Positions 26,846 to 36,307 are shown, counted from the stretch's first letter. The stretch is 64,000 nucleotides of DNA from an uncultured Dorea sp. (GCA_910578455.1 CAJTQA010000010.1:5491-69490); one strand, 5' to 3'. The notes: generated by a model from the sequence alone, not told the origin. A program made the numbers and translations.

Positions 26846-27586
26846 ATGTTAGAAGGAAAAATTGCAGTTGTGACCGGGGCCTCCAGAGGGATCGGAAGGG
26901 CGGTTGCCCTTAAGCTGGCAGAGGACGGCGCGCTGGTGATCGTAAATTATAATGGCTCTAAAGAGAAAGCTCTGGAAGTGAAAGAAGAGATTGGGAAGAA
27001 GGGCGGAAAGGCTGAGGCCTATCGGTGCGATGTCTCGGACTTCAGCGCGTGTGAGGCGTTTATTGCAGAGATTATCAAGGAGCATGGACGGCTTGATATA
27101 CTTGTGAACAATGCGGGGATTACAAGAGACGGGCTTCTTATGAAGATGTCAGAGGAGGACTTTGACAAGGTGCTTGCAACGAACCTTAAAGGCGCGTTTA
27201 ATACGCTCCGTTTCGCCAGCAGGCAGATGTTAAAGCAGCGAAACGGCCGTGTCATCAACATGGCGTCTGTCGTAGGAGTGGCAGGAAACGCAGGCCAGGC
27301 AAATTACGCGGCATCCAAGGCAGGAATCATAGGCCTTACGAAATCGGCGGCAAGGGAGATGGCATCAAGAGGTATTACGGTAAATGCTGTAGCGCCAGGA
27401 TTTATAGAGACGGATATGACAGAAGTGCTTTCAGATAAGGTGAAGGAAACGAGCGTGTCTCAGATTCCCTTAGGAAGGTTTGGGAAAGCGGAGGATGTAG
27501 CGGCGGCCGTGTCATTTCTTGCATCAGAGGAGGCCGGGTATATCACCGGACAGGTTCTTCACGTAGACGGCGGGATGGCGATGTAA
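26846..27586 (+). CDS. fabG: 3-oxoacyl-ACP reductase
   Basis: 246 residues, short-chain dehydrogenase. Cofactor motif VVTGASRGIGRAVAL, structural NNAG (LVNNAGITRDG), active-site serine and Y-x-x-x-K in MASVVGVAG and ANYAASKAG. It reduces 3-oxoacyl-ACP with NADPH. Starts the base after the fabD stop, so translation is coupled. Confidence 0.95.
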   Translation: MLEGKIAVVTGASRGIGRAVALKLAEDGALVIVNYNGSKEKALEVKEEIGKKGGKAEAYRCDVSDFSACEAFIAEIIKEHGRLDILVNNAGITRDGLLMKMSEEDFDKVLATNLKGAFNTLRFASRQMLKQRNGRVINMASVVGVAGNAGQANYAASKAGIIGLTKSAAREMASRGITVNAVAPGFIETDMTEVLSDKVKETSVSQIPLGRFGKAEDVAAAVSFLASEEAGYITGQVLHVDGGMAM

Positions 27587-27609
27587 GCAGAATCAGGAGG
27601 AGATGCAAA

Positions 27610-28851
27610 ATGAAGAGACGAGTAGCAGTAACCGGACTTGGAGCCGTAACGCCGATCGGGAATACGGTGCCGGAATTCTGGGAAGGAATCAAGGAAGGAA
27701 AAGTAGGAATTGGGGAGATTACCAGGTTCGACACATCGGACTATAAAGTAAAGCTGGCAGCAGAGGTGAAAGGATTTAACGCAAAAGAGCACATGGACGT
27801 TAAGGCGGCAAAGCGTATGGAGCCCTTTTCACAGTATGCGGTAGCGGCGGCTAAGGAAGCATTTCAGGATGCAGGGCTTGACATGGAGAAGGAGGACGCT
27901 TACCGGGCAGGCGTTATCGTCGGCTCGGGAATCGGCAGCCTTGAGACTGTGGAAAGGGAGTATACGAAGATTCAGACGAAGGGGCCGGGGAAAGTGCACC
28001 CGCTCATGGTTCCGCTGATGATCTCCAATATGGCGGCGGGCAATATCTCGATCCAGCTTGGCCTCAAAGGGAAATGCACAAATGTGGTGACGGCATGTGC
28101 GTCAGGAACGAACTCCATCGGGGATGCATTCCGCGCCATTCAGTATGGCGATGCGGACGTTATGCTTGCCGGGGGATGCGAGAGCTGTATCTGCCCTACA
28201 GGAGTCGCGGGCTTTACCGGGCTTACCGCGCTTTCAACGTCGGAGGATCCTATGCGCGCGTCAATTCCTTTTGACCGGGAGCGGAATGGATTCGTGCTGG
28301 GCGAGGGTGCAGGCGTGGTAGTCTTAGAAGAGCTGGAACATGCAAAGGCAAGAGGCGCAAAAATCTATGCGGAGCTTATAGGCTACGGCGCGACAGGAGA
28401 CGCGTATCATATCACGTCCCCGGCAGAGGACGGCGCAGGCGCGGCCATGGCCATGAAACTTGCCATGGAAGAGGGCGGCGTATCGCCGGAGCAGGTAGAT
28501 TATATCAACGCCCACGGAACAAGCACCCATCACAATGACCTTTTTGAGACACGCGCCATCCACATGGCATTCGGGGATGCGGCAGAGAATGTCATGATCA
28601 ACTCTACAAAATCTATGATCGGGCATCTCTTGGGAGCGGCCGGAGGAGTAGAGTTTATCGTGTGCGCGAAATCTATTCAGGAAGGCTTTGTCCATCAGAC
28701 AGTGGGCAGTAAAGAAGCCGACCCGGAGGAATGTGACCTTAACTATATGTTCCATAAGCCGGCAGAGAAGGAAATCCGGTACTGCCTGACCAATTCTCTT
28801 GGGTTCGGCGGACACAACGCAACGCTGCTCTTAAAGAAATATGAAGGGTAG
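27610..28851 (+). CDS. fabF: 3-oxoacyl-ACP synthase II
   Basis: 413 residues. Cysteine nucleophile in VTACASGTNSIG (about 163), histidines in NAHGTSTHHND (about 303) and IGHLLGAAGGVE (about 340). It elongates acyl-ACP with malonyl-ACP. TCAGGAGG lies upstream of the ATG. Gap to accB 25 bases. Confidence 0.95.
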   Translation: MKRRVAVTGLGAVTPIGNTVPEFWEGIKEGKVGIGEITRFDTSDYKVKLAAEVKGFNAKEHMDVKAAKRMEPFSQYAVAAAKEAFQDAGLDMEKEDAYRAGVIVGSGIGSLETVEREYTKIQTKGPGKVHPLMVPLMISNMAAGNISIQLGLKGKCTNVVTACASGTNSIGDAFRAIQYGDADVMLAGGCESCICPTGVAGFTGLTALSTSEDPMRASIPFDRERNGFVLGEGAGVVVLEELEHAKARGAKIYAELIGYGATGDAYHITSPAEDGAGAAMAMKLAMEEGGVSPEQVDYINAHGTSTHHNDLFETRAIHMAFGDAAENVMINSTKSMIGHLLGAAGGVEFIVCAKSIQEGFVHQTVGSKEADPEECDLNYMFHKPAEKEIRYCLTNSLGFGGHNATLLLKKYEG

Positions 28852-28876
28852 TCAGAGGAGACAAGGAGATTGGAAG

Positions 28877-29350
28877 ATGGAATTTGATAATCTTATAAAA
28901 ATAATTGAAACAGTATCAAAGTCGGAGCTTACGACATTCCAGTATGAAGAAAAAGGAATGAAATTAAAGCTTAGCAAAGAAAAAGGGCAGATTCAGATCG
29001 CGGAATCCGTATCTTTGGCAGGAGTGCAGGCAGCGCAGGTATCTCCGGCAGCGCCTCTGGCGGGAAATGACGGCAGCTTATCAGGTGAAGAAACGTCTTT
29101 GGCAGAAACAGAAGGTACGAAAACAGTGAAGTCTCCTTTGGTCGGAACTTTTTATGCAGCGCCGTCCGAGACGGCAGATCCTTTTGTATCTGTAGGAGAT
29201 ACAGTAAAGAAGGGGCAGACGCTTGCCATTGTGGAGGCGATGAAACTCATGAATGAGATTGAGAGTGATTTTGACGGCATAGTTGAAGAAATATTGGTAG
29301 AGAACGGGCAGCCGGTGGAATACAACCAGCCGTTGTTCCGTTTGAAATAG
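28877..29350 (+). CDS. accB: Biotin carboxyl carrier protein of acetyl-CoA carboxylase
   Basis: 157 residues. N-terminal helical part, a linker rich in alanine and glutamate (about 50-80), then a biotinyl domain with VEAMKLMNEIESDF, whose lysine carries biotin. It shuttles carboxylate from AccC to the carboxyltransferase. ATG 28877 follows AAGGAG; the longer frame from 28841 runs into fabF and adds 12 basic residues without family support. Confidence 0.94.
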   Translation: MEFDNLIKIIETVSKSELTTFQYEEKGMKLKLSKEKGQIQIAESVSLAGVQAAQVSPAAPLAGNDGSLSGEETSLAETEGTKTVKSPLVGTFYAAPSETADPFVSVGDTVKKGQTLAIVEAMKLMNEIESDFDGIVEEILVENGQPVEYNQPLFRLK

Positions 29351-29371
29351 GAAAAGGACAGGATTTTGGAT

Positions 29372-29800
29372 ATGAAACATTTGGGAATTAATGAAATTAA
29401 AGAGATTATTCCTCACAGGCACCCGTTTCTTCTGCTTGATTATATTGAGGACTATGAGCCGGGCCAGTATGCAGTAGGGTATAAATGCGTGACATACCGG
29501 GAGGACTTTTTTAACGGGCATTTCCCGGGGGAGCCGGTGATGCCGGGCGTACTGACGGTAGAGGCTTTGGCGCAGGCAGGGGCAGTGGCAATATTGAGCA
29601 GGGAAGAGAACCGGGGGAAAACAGCCTATTTCGGAGGCATTAATAAATGCAAATTTAAAGGGAAGGTCGTTCCTGGCGACAAGCTGCGCCTGGAGACAAG
29701 GATTATCCGGGAGAAAGGGCCTGTTGGGATCGGGGAGGCAGTTGCCTCCGTGGACGGAAAAGTAGTTGTCGCAGCAGAGCTTACATTTATGATTGGATAG
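29372..29800 (+). CDS. fabZ: 3-hydroxyacyl-ACP dehydratase
   Basis: 142 residues. EIIPHRHPFLLLDYI and the hot-dog-fold active site FNGHFPGEPVMPGVLTVEAL with catalytic histidine and glutamate. It dehydrates 3-hydroxyacyl-ACP to the enoyl form that FabK reduces. ATG 29372 is preferred over a TTG at 29366. Overlaps nothing; accC starts 10 bases on. Confidence 0.95.
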   Translation: MKHLGINEIKEIIPHRHPFLLLDYIEDYEPGQYAVGYKCVTYREDFFNGHFPGEPVMPGVLTVEALAQAGAVAILSREENRGKTAYFGGINKCKFKGKVVPGDKLRLETRIIREKGPVGIGEAVASVDGKVVVAAELTFMIG

Positions 29801-29809
29801 GGGATGGCT

Positions 29810-31147
29810 ATGATTAAGAAGATATTGATTGCCAACCGGGGAGAGATTGCAGTACGCATCATCCGGGCATGCCGGGAGATGGGGATTGAGACGGTTGCAG
29901 TATATTCGGAGGCAGACAGGGATGCGCTCCATACAAAGCTTGCGGACGAGGCGGTATGTATCGGCCCCGCAGCCTCATCGGAAAGCTACTTGAGCATGGA
30001 CCGCATTATCAGCGCAACCATTGTCACAGGTGCGGATGCCATTCATCCTGGTTTCGGATTCCTTTCGGAAAACAGCAGATTCGCCGAGCTGTGCGAGCAG
30101 TGCAGCATTACCTTTATCGGCCCTGGCTCGGACGTTATCGCCCGGCTGGGCAACAAGCAGGAGGCAAGAAATACAATGATTGCCGCGGGAGTTCCGGTGA
30201 TTCCAGGCAGCACGGAACCCATCTACGACGCGCAGGCGGGAGCAAGAGCCGCAGAGGAAATCGGCTATCCCGTGATTGTAAAGGCGGCTCTCGGCGGCGG
30301 CGGAAAAGGGATGCGGGTGGCCAATACGCCGGAGGAGTTTGAGCAGAGCTTTCAGACGGCACAGAAGGAGACTCAGATGGCGTTTGGCGATAACATGATG
30401 TATATCGAGCATTTCGTGCAGCATCCGAGGCACATTGAATTCCAGATTCTGGCGGATTCTTACGGAAATGTAATCCATCTTGGGGAGCGTGACTGCTCCA
30501 TACAGCGCAACCACCAGAAAATGATCGAGGAATCCCCGTCCGCGGCTCTTAGCGATGAACTGCGGGAAAAGATGGGGGAGGCGGCAGTGAAGGCTGCGAA
30601 GGCTGCCGGATATGTCAACGCCGGAACGATAGAATTTTTGCTGGAGAAAAATAATAATTTTTACTTTATGGAGATGAACACGAGAATCCAGGTGGAGCAT
30701 CCGGTGACCGAGTGGGTGACAGGGATTGACCTGGTAAAAGAGCAGATTCGGATTGCATCGGGAAAGAAACTTTCCTACAGGCAGGAGGATGTGCGCCTTT
30801 TAGGCCATGCTATCGAGTGCCGGATTAATGCGGAAAATCCTGAGAAAGGGTTCCGCCCGTCTCCGGGCACCATTACGGATATGTATCTTCCGGGAGGCAA
30901 GGGAATACGGATCGACTCCGCAATCTACAGCGGCTACACGATTCCGCCGTACTATGATTCCATGGTGGCAAAGCTTATCGTATGGGCAAAAAACCGGAAA
31001 GAGGCGATCGCAAAAATGCAGAGCGCCCTTGGCGAGGTCATCATCGAGGGGATTGACACGAATGTGGATTACCAGTATGAGATTGTGCACCATCCGGATT
31101 ATCTTGCCGGAAATATTGACATAGAGTTTATCGAAAACATGGAATAA
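29810..31147 (+). CDS. accC: Acetyl-CoA carboxylase, biotin carboxylase subunit
   Basis: About 445 residues. KILIANRGEIAVRIIRACRE at the start, ATP-grasp glycine loop KAALGGGGKGMRV, EMNTRIQVEHPVTEWVTG and the C-terminal GHAIECRINAE. It carboxylates biotin on AccB using ATP and bicarbonate. ATG 29804 is in frame six bases earlier but sits on the GGGG ribosome site, so 29810 is more likely. Confidence 0.95.
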   Translation: MIKKILIANRGEIAVRIIRACREMGIETVAVYSEADRDALHTKLADEAVCIGPAASSESYLSMDRIISATIVTGADAIHPGFGFLSENSRFAELCEQCSITFIGPGSDVIARLGNKQEARNTMIAAGVPVIPGSTEPIYDAQAGARAAEEIGYPVIVKAALGGGGKGMRVANTPEEFEQSFQTAQKETQMAFGDNMMYIEHFVQHPRHIEFQILADSYGNVIHLGERDCSIQRNHQKMIEESPSAALSDELREKMGEAAVKAAKAAGYVNAGTIEFLLEKNNNFYFMEMNTRIQVEHPVTEWVTGIDLVKEQIRIASGKKLSYRQEDVRLLGHAIECRINAENPEKGFRPSPGTITDMYLPGGKGIRIDSAIYSGYTIPPYYDSMVAKLIVWAKNRKEAIAKMQSALGEVIIEGIDTNVDYQYEIVHHPDYLAGNIDIEFIENME

Positions 31148-31165
31148 CCAAAAGGGTGAAAATAT

Positions 31166-32905
31166 ATGAAGCTGGATAATATGTTCAAGAAAACAAGATA
31201 TACCCCGCTTAAGCGGAGCGAGCGGAAAGCAGACACAGCCCGCCCGGAAGTTCCGGAAGGACTCCTCAAAAAGTGCAACAAGTGCGGGGCGGCAATTATC
31301 GCGGAAGACGTGAAAAGAGACGCATATATCTGCCCGAAGTGCGGAGGCTACTTCAGGATGCATGCATACCGCAGGATTGAGTTTGTGGCGGACGAGGGAA
31401 CTTTTGAGGAGTGGGACCGGGAGCTGCCGGTCAGGAATCCCCTGGAATATAAAGGGTATATTGAAAAGGTGGAAGGGCTGAGAGAAAAAACCGGGCTTGA
31501 TGAGGCGGTTATTACCGGAAAGGTAAAAATCGGCGGCACAGATACGGTAATCGGGGTCTGTGACGGAAGGTTCATGATGGCGAGCATGGGAGAGGCGGTA
31601 GGTGAAAAGATTGCCAGGGCGGTAGAGCGGGCAACGGAGGAGAAACTGCCGGTAGTCATATTTTCATGCTCCGGGGGAGCCAGGATGCAGGAGGGAATCG
31701 TCTCCCTTATGCAGATGGCAAAGACTTCGGCGGCTCTTAAGCGTCACAGCGATGCAGGGTTTCTCTATATCAGCGTGCTCACCGATCCTACGACAGGAGG
31801 AGTGACGGCAAGTTTTGCCATGCTGGGGGATATTATCCTGGCAGAACCAAAAGCCCTTATCGGGTTTGCGGGGCCAAGGGTCATAGAGCAGACAATAGGG
31901 CAGAAACTTCCCAAAGGCTTTCAGCGTTCGGAGTTTCTTTTGGAGCATGGATTTATCGACGGTATCATCGAAAGGTGCGCGATGAAGGAAACCCTGGCGG
32001 AGATTTTAAGGTTTCATGCAGGAACATCCCTGTCTGAGGGAAATGATGAAAGGGGCATTAGGATGCCTGGAATAGACAGGGATGGATCTGACGGGCAAGA
32101 GGGCGCAGATGGAAATGCCCCGGACATATCTGACTGGGAGCGGGTGCAGCGCTCGCGTATGCAGGAGCGTCCGGTGGGAAGCGATTACATTGAGCGGCTG
32201 TTTACGGATTTTATAGAATTCCACGGAGACAGGCTGTTCGGGGATGACCATGCGGTCATTGGAGGCATCGCCAGGTTTTACGGCATGCCTGTGACGGTAA
32301 TCGCCCAGGCAAAAGGAACGAACACGAAAGAGAACATCGACAGGAACTTTGGCATGCCGTCACCGGAAGGCTACCGGAAAGCGCTGCGGCTTATGAAACA
32401 GGCGGAAAAATTCCATCGTCCTGTTATCTGTTTCGTAGATACCCCAGGCGCGTTCTGCGGGCTGGAAGCAGAGGAGAGAGGGCAGGGAGAGGCAATTGCG
32501 AGAAATATTTATGAGATGTCATCCCTGAAGGTTCCGGTGCTTTCCGTCATTATCGGAGAGGGCGGCAGCGGAGGCGCTCTTGCCATGGCGACTGCGGACG
32601 AGGTATGGATGCTGGAAAATTCCGTATATTCTATCCTGTCGCCGGAGGGCTTTGCGAGCATACTCTGGAAAGACAGCAGTAAGGCAGAAGAGGCAGCAAA
32701 AGTCATGCGGCTTACAGCAAAGGACTTATATGAGATGGGAATTGTAGAGAAGGTATTCTCGGAGCCTCAGGATTTTCGGACAGAGACGCTGGAGCCGGTA
32801 GCGTGTCCGATGGAGAGCGAGATAGGAAGATTCTTATCCGAGTATTGCCAGATGTCAGGCCAGGAGCTTGCGGAGCACAGATATAGGCGTTTCAGGAAAA
32901 TGTAG
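31166..32905 (+). CDS. accDA: Fused acetyl-CoA carboxylase carboxyltransferase (AccD-AccA)
   Basis: 579 residues. The N-terminal about 285 are AccD: zinc ribbon CNKCGAAI...CPKCGGYF, then SCSGGARMQEGIVSLMQMAK and TDPTTGGVTASFAMLGD. A charged low-complexity linker of about 35 residues (GNDERGIRMPGIDRDGSDGQ) leads to AccA: YIERLFTDFIEFHGDRLFGD, CFVDTPGAFCGLEAEERGQG and IGEGGSGGALAMATADEVWM. The two subunits are separate genes in most bacteria; here one chain transfers the carboxyl group to acetyl-CoA, giving malonyl-CoA. No stop or frameshift is present at the junction. Confidence 0.94.
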   Translation: MKLDNMFKKTRYTPLKRSERKADTARPEVPEGLLKKCNKCGAAIIAEDVKRDAYICPKCGGYFRMHAYRRIEFVADEGTFEEWDRELPVRNPLEYKGYIEKVEGLREKTGLDEAVITGKVKIGGTDTVIGVCDGRFMMASMGEAVGEKIARAVERATEEKLPVVIFSCSGGARMQEGIVSLMQMAKTSAALKRHSDAGFLYISVLTDPTTGGVTASFAMLGDIILAEPKALIGFAGPRVIEQTIGQKLPKGFQRSEFLLEHGFIDGIIERCAMKETLAEILRFHAGTSLSEGNDERGIRMPGIDRDGSDGQEGADGNAPDISDWERVQRSRMQERPVGSDYIERLFTDFIEFHGDRLFGDDHAVIGGIARFYGMPVTVIAQAKGTNTKENIDRNFGMPSPEGYRKALRLMKQAEKFHRPVICFVDTPGAFCGLEAEERGQGEAIARNIYEMSSLKVPVLSVIIGEGGSGGALAMATADEVWMLENSVYSILSPEGFASILWKDSSKAEEAAKVMRLTAKDLYEMGIVEKVFSEPQDFRTETLEPVACPMESEIGRFLSEYCQMSGQELAEHRYRRFRKM

Positions 32906-32948
32906 ATCAGCATTTCAGGCCGGGGAAAATGCGGCGGGAGAAAAGAAG

Positions 32949-34016
32949 ATGGAAGGATTAAGAATAGGAAATAAAAAGACGCGGTTTCCTGTTATTCAGG
33001 GCGGCATGGGGATTGGAATAAGCCTTGGCCGCCTGGCGGGAACGGTTGCGAAAGAGGGCGGCGCGGGGGTAATCTCAGCCGCCCAGATTGGTTTTCAGGA
33101 GCCTGATTTTGAGGAGAATACGAAGGAGGCTAACCTGAGGGCGATCAGGAAAGAATATGAGAAGGCGAGGAAAATTTCACCGGACGGGCTTATCGGCTTT
33201 AATCTGATGGTTGCTATGCGTCATTATGAAGAATACGCGCGCGCGGCAGCAGAAACGGGGGCAGATTTTATTGTGTCCGGGGCAGGCCTTCCGACTGACC
33301 TTCCGGAAATTGTTAAAGGCTATGATGTAAAGCTGGCGCCGATTGTCTCTACGGAAAAGTCGGCCAAGGTAATCTTGAAATATTGGGATAAAAAGCATGG
33401 CAGGATTCCGGACTTTCTGGTCATTGAAGGGCCGGGGGCGGGCGGACATCTTGGGTTTGACGTGGAAAGCTTAAAAAAATATGAAATATCCTCTGTATAC
33501 GCAGAAGAAGTAAAGCGCATCCTTGATATTGTGAAAGAATATGAGGAAAAATACGGGCAGAAGATTCCGACGGCGCTAGGCGGCGGCATTGATTCGCCGG
33601 ATGCGGTAAGAGCCGCGCTCTCGCTGGGGGCGGATGCAGTTCAGGCCGCGACCTGTTTTGTGACGACAGAAGAATGCGATGCGGACATCCGCTATAAACA
33701 GGCTTACATTGATGCGGGAAAAGAGGATATCGTTATCGTAAAAAGCCCTGTGGGCATGCCGGGGCGCGCCATCAAAAACAAGATGATGGAGAGGGTTATG
33801 TGCGGCGGAAAGATACCCCACAGCCCATGCCATAGATGCCTGAGCAGATGCAATCCCGCGGAGATACCCTATTGCATCACGGATGCGCTGATCCATGCGG
33901 CAAAGGGGGAGACGGAGGATGCCCTTTTGTTCTGCGGGGCGGGCGCATATCGGGCGGAGCGCATAAAAACCGTGAGAGAAGTTATAAATGAGCTGTTCCT
34001 GTCGGATAATGGGTAA
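32949..34016 (+). CDS. FabK/nitronate-monooxygenase-like flavoprotein
   Basis: 355 residues. FPVIQGGMGIGISLGRLAGT, SGAGLPTDLPEI, VIEGPGAGGHLGFD and ALGGGIDSPDAVRAALSLGA place it in the same FMN TIM-barrel group as FabK. It differs by a cysteine-rich C-terminal part (CGGKIPHSPCHRCLSRCNP), common in clostridial members, that may bind a metal. It could be a second enoyl reductase or a nitronate-type oxidase. It lies within the fatty-acid unit after accDA and before the MarR gene. Confidence 0.85.
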   Translation: MEGLRIGNKKTRFPVIQGGMGIGISLGRLAGTVAKEGGAGVISAAQIGFQEPDFEENTKEANLRAIRKEYEKARKISPDGLIGFNLMVAMRHYEEYARAAAETGADFIVSGAGLPTDLPEIVKGYDVKLAPIVSTEKSAKVILKYWDKKHGRIPDFLVIEGPGAGGHLGFDVESLKKYEISSVYAEEVKRILDIVKEYEEKYGQKIPTALGGGIDSPDAVRAALSLGADAVQAATCFVTTEECDADIRYKQAYIDAGKEDIVIVKSPVGMPGRAIKNKMMERVMCGGKIPHSPCHRCLSRCNPAEIPYCITDALIHAAKGETEDALLFCGAGAYRAERIKTVREVINELFLSDNG

Positions 34017-34110
34017 ATTTGCTATGTACTTTTTCGGGAAAAAAGACTATGATAGTGGTAAGGGAAACAGCAAAAGGTAATGTTTTGAAATAAAATGAAA
34101 GGACAGCGGC

Positions 34111-34560
34111 ATGGATAACGCGTATAAGAAGATTAATTTTATTCTGGTAAATCTGATTAATGAAATCTGGGATCTGGAAGGAAAGGCAATCATCACAGAT
34201 GAGTTTAAGGATATTACGAATAATGATATGCATGTGATAGAGGCAATCGGGCTTGGCTCAGGACATAACATGTCATTTATAGCGAAGCGGCTGGGCATTA
34301 CGGTTGGATCTCTGACCACTGCCATGAACAGCCTTGTCCGGAAAAAATACGCAGAACGTTACCGGAGCGAGGAAGACCGGAGGGTCGTGTATGTCAAGCT
34401 GACGGAAAAAGGAGAGCGGGCATACAATCATCATGCGGATTACCACCATAAGATGACAATGGCGATTAGGGAAAAGCTCGGCGAAGAGGAACTGCCGGTA
34501 CTTTTTAAGATGCTGGACGCCCTGACAGAATTTTTTAAAGATTACAGCGAGCATGCCTGA
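34111..34560 (+). CDS. MarR-family regulator, probable FabT-type repressor
   Basis: 149 residues. Winged helix with MSFIAKRLGITVGSLTTAMN (recognition helix) and the wing YRSEEDRRVVYVKLTEKGE. In other Firmicutes FabT is a MarR protein linked to fab genes and binds TTTGA-N3-TCAAA-like boxes, using acyl-ACP as co-repressor. Here it closes the fab cluster rather than opening it, while matching palindromes sit at the fabH promoter. Function is inferred from this pairing. Confidence 0.82.
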   Translation: MDNAYKKINFILVNLINEIWDLEGKAIITDEFKDITNNDMHVIEAIGLGSGHNMSFIAKRLGITVGSLTTAMNSLVRKKYAERYRSEEDRRVVYVKLTEKGERAYNHHADYHHKMTMAIREKLGEEELPVLFKMLDALTEFFKDYSEHA

Positions 34561-34625
34561 ATACAGGCAGCAGTCGGAAAGACAGCGTAAGGCAGATCAA
34601 GGTGAAAGACAGGAGGGTGATTGGC

Positions 34626-35351
34626 ATGTATGAACAGGAAGTCGGGAAACTGCAGGAAATCATTGATGACAGCAGGAGGATTGTGTTTTTTGGGGGAGCC
34701 GGGGTCTCCACAGAGAGCAATATTCCGGACTTTCGGAGTGCGGACGGGCTGTATCAGCAAAAGTATAAGTATTCCCCGGAGCAGATTGTCAGCCACACAT
34801 TTTTTGTGCACAGGACGGACAGCTTTTATGAGTTCTATAAAGAAAAGATGATGTTCCTTGACGCAAAGCCCAATGCCGCGCATCTGAAACTTGCTGAACT
34901 TGAAGACGCAGGGCAGCTTACTGCGGTAATCACACAGAACATAGACGGGCTCCATCAGGCGGCGGGAAGTAAGAACGTTCTGGAGCTGCACGGCAGCATC
35001 CACCGCAATTACTGCCAGAACTGCCGGAAATTTTACGACGCGGCGTATGTAAAAAGCAGCGAGGGAATTCCGAGATGCTCTTGCGGCGGTATGATAAAGC
35101 CGGATGTGGTACTCTATGAGGAAGGACTGGATTCTGATGTTATCAACAGGAGCATCCGGGCAATCAGTGAGGCAGATACGCTTATCATAGGGGGAACATC
35201 GCTTGTAGTGTATCCTGCGGCGGGATTTATCGACTATTTCAGGGGAAAGCATCTTGTAGTGATCAATAAAAGCGCCACGGCAAGGGAAGTAGGCGCAGAA
35301 CTTACGATAGCCGCGCCAATCGGTGAGATCATGGGAAGGATAACGGTATGA
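34626..35351 (+). CDS. cobB: NAD-dependent protein deacylase (sirtuin)
   Basis: About 241 residues. NAD site FFGGAGVSTESNIPDFRSAD, TQNIDGLHQAAGS, catalytic histidine in ELHGSIHRNYCQNC, zinc ligands C-x2-C and PRCSCGG, then IIGGTSLVVYPAAG. It removes acetyl or longer acyl groups from lysines and releases nicotinamide. ATG 34626 follows AGGAGG. The CPBP gene start overlaps its stop by 4 bases. Placement after the acyl-chain genes is suggestive, not proof, of a link to acyl metabolism. Confidence 0.93.
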   Translation: MYEQEVGKLQEIIDDSRRIVFFGGAGVSTESNIPDFRSADGLYQQKYKYSPEQIVSHTFFVHRTDSFYEFYKEKMMFLDAKPNAAHLKLAELEDAGQLTAVITQNIDGLHQAAGSKNVLELHGSIHRNYCQNCRKFYDAAYVKSSEGIPRCSCGGMIKPDVVLYEEGLDSDVINRSIRAISEADTLIIGGTSLVVYPAAGFIDYFRGKHLVVINKSATAREVGAELTIAAPIGEIMGRITV

Positions 35352-36307
35352 CGAAGGGAAAAAAGACGCTGAAAATCTATCACGGGATAATCCTGGCTTT
35401 GCTGACTGCGGGAGAGATCTTTATCTTTAGCAGATATCTCGGAAACTGGTTCGGATTTTACGGAACGCTTATCAGCGAGCTTATACTTCTCCTGCTTGCG
35501 GTCGGCACGGTGGCGGCGGCAGGGGGGGACTTCCGGAAAGTATTTCCCGCACGGAAACCAAAGGCATGCCAAGTGTTCGGAACGCTTGTCATGTGGCTGG
35601 GAACGTTTTTTGTTACGATGGTTGTGACAATGGTTCTGATGCTCTTATTTCCGAGGGAGATGACCGAGGTGAGCCAGGGCATCAGTGAATCAATACTCAG
35701 CGTACCGTTTTTTGCAGCATTTGTGATAGTCGTGATATCACCGGCAGTATGTGAGGAGGCAGTATTTCGGGGTGTTGTCTTCAACAGCCTTTTTAGAGCG
35801 CGGAGAAATAAGTGGGTTCCGATTGTTGTGACGGCGTTTGTATTCGGCGCGTTCCATGGCAGCATCTGGCGGTTTTTCCCGACTTTTTTCCTTGGGATTG
35901 CCATGGGCTACCTTCTGATGGAGACGGGGAATATCTTTTACAGTGTATTGTTCCATGGGGTCAATAATTTCGTGTCACTGTGCAGTTCTTACATTTTTCA
36001 GTTTTTTACAAAGTCATATGGAACGGAGGATCTGTCGGCAATCATCGAAGAGAGTAACAGTCTGCTTGAAATGCCGCTTTACACGGCGGGGCAGTATCTT
36101 GCGTTTTATGGGGGCAGCAGCATAGTGCTTTTATATATCGGAAACTACCTTATCCATAAGGGGCAGCCGGGATATAGAAATGGGCTGTTTCCAAGGGAAA
36201 AACAGCGGACACTGCTTGCAATAGTGGCTGGAGCGGTAAGCTGTGTTGTGGCAGGGATAATGCTTATGACAGCAGGGATAGCCCTAAATGGCATGGATTT
36301 CTTTTAG
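35348..36307 (+). CDS. CPBP-family intramembrane metalloprotease
   Basis: 319 residues with about eight helices. The active-site motifs of CPBP/Abi proteases are clear: CEEAVFRGVVFNSL (EExxxR), FGAFHGSIWRF (FxxxH) and LFHGVNNF (HxxxN/B). Substrate unknown; relatives process prenylated proteins, bacteriocin-related peptides or anti-sigma factors. Translationally coupled to the sirtuin by an ATGA overlap. The following two-component operon has its own ribosome site 95 bases on. Confidence 0.88.
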   Translation: MTKGKKTLKIYHGIILALLTAGEIFIFSRYLGNWFGFYGTLISELILLLLAVGTVAAAGGDFRKVFPARKPKACQVFGTLVMWLGTFFVTMVVTMVLMLLFPREMTEVSQGISESILSVPFFAAFVIVVISPAVCEEAVFRGVVFNSLFRARRNKWVPIVVTAFVFGAFHGSIWRFFPTFFLGIAMGYLLMETGNIFYSVLFHGVNNFVSLCSSYIFQFFTKSYGTEDLSAIIEESNSLLEMPLYTAGQYLAFYGGSSIVLLYIGNYLIHKGQPGYRNGLFPREKQRTLLAIVAGAVSCVVAGIMLMTAGIALNGMDFF

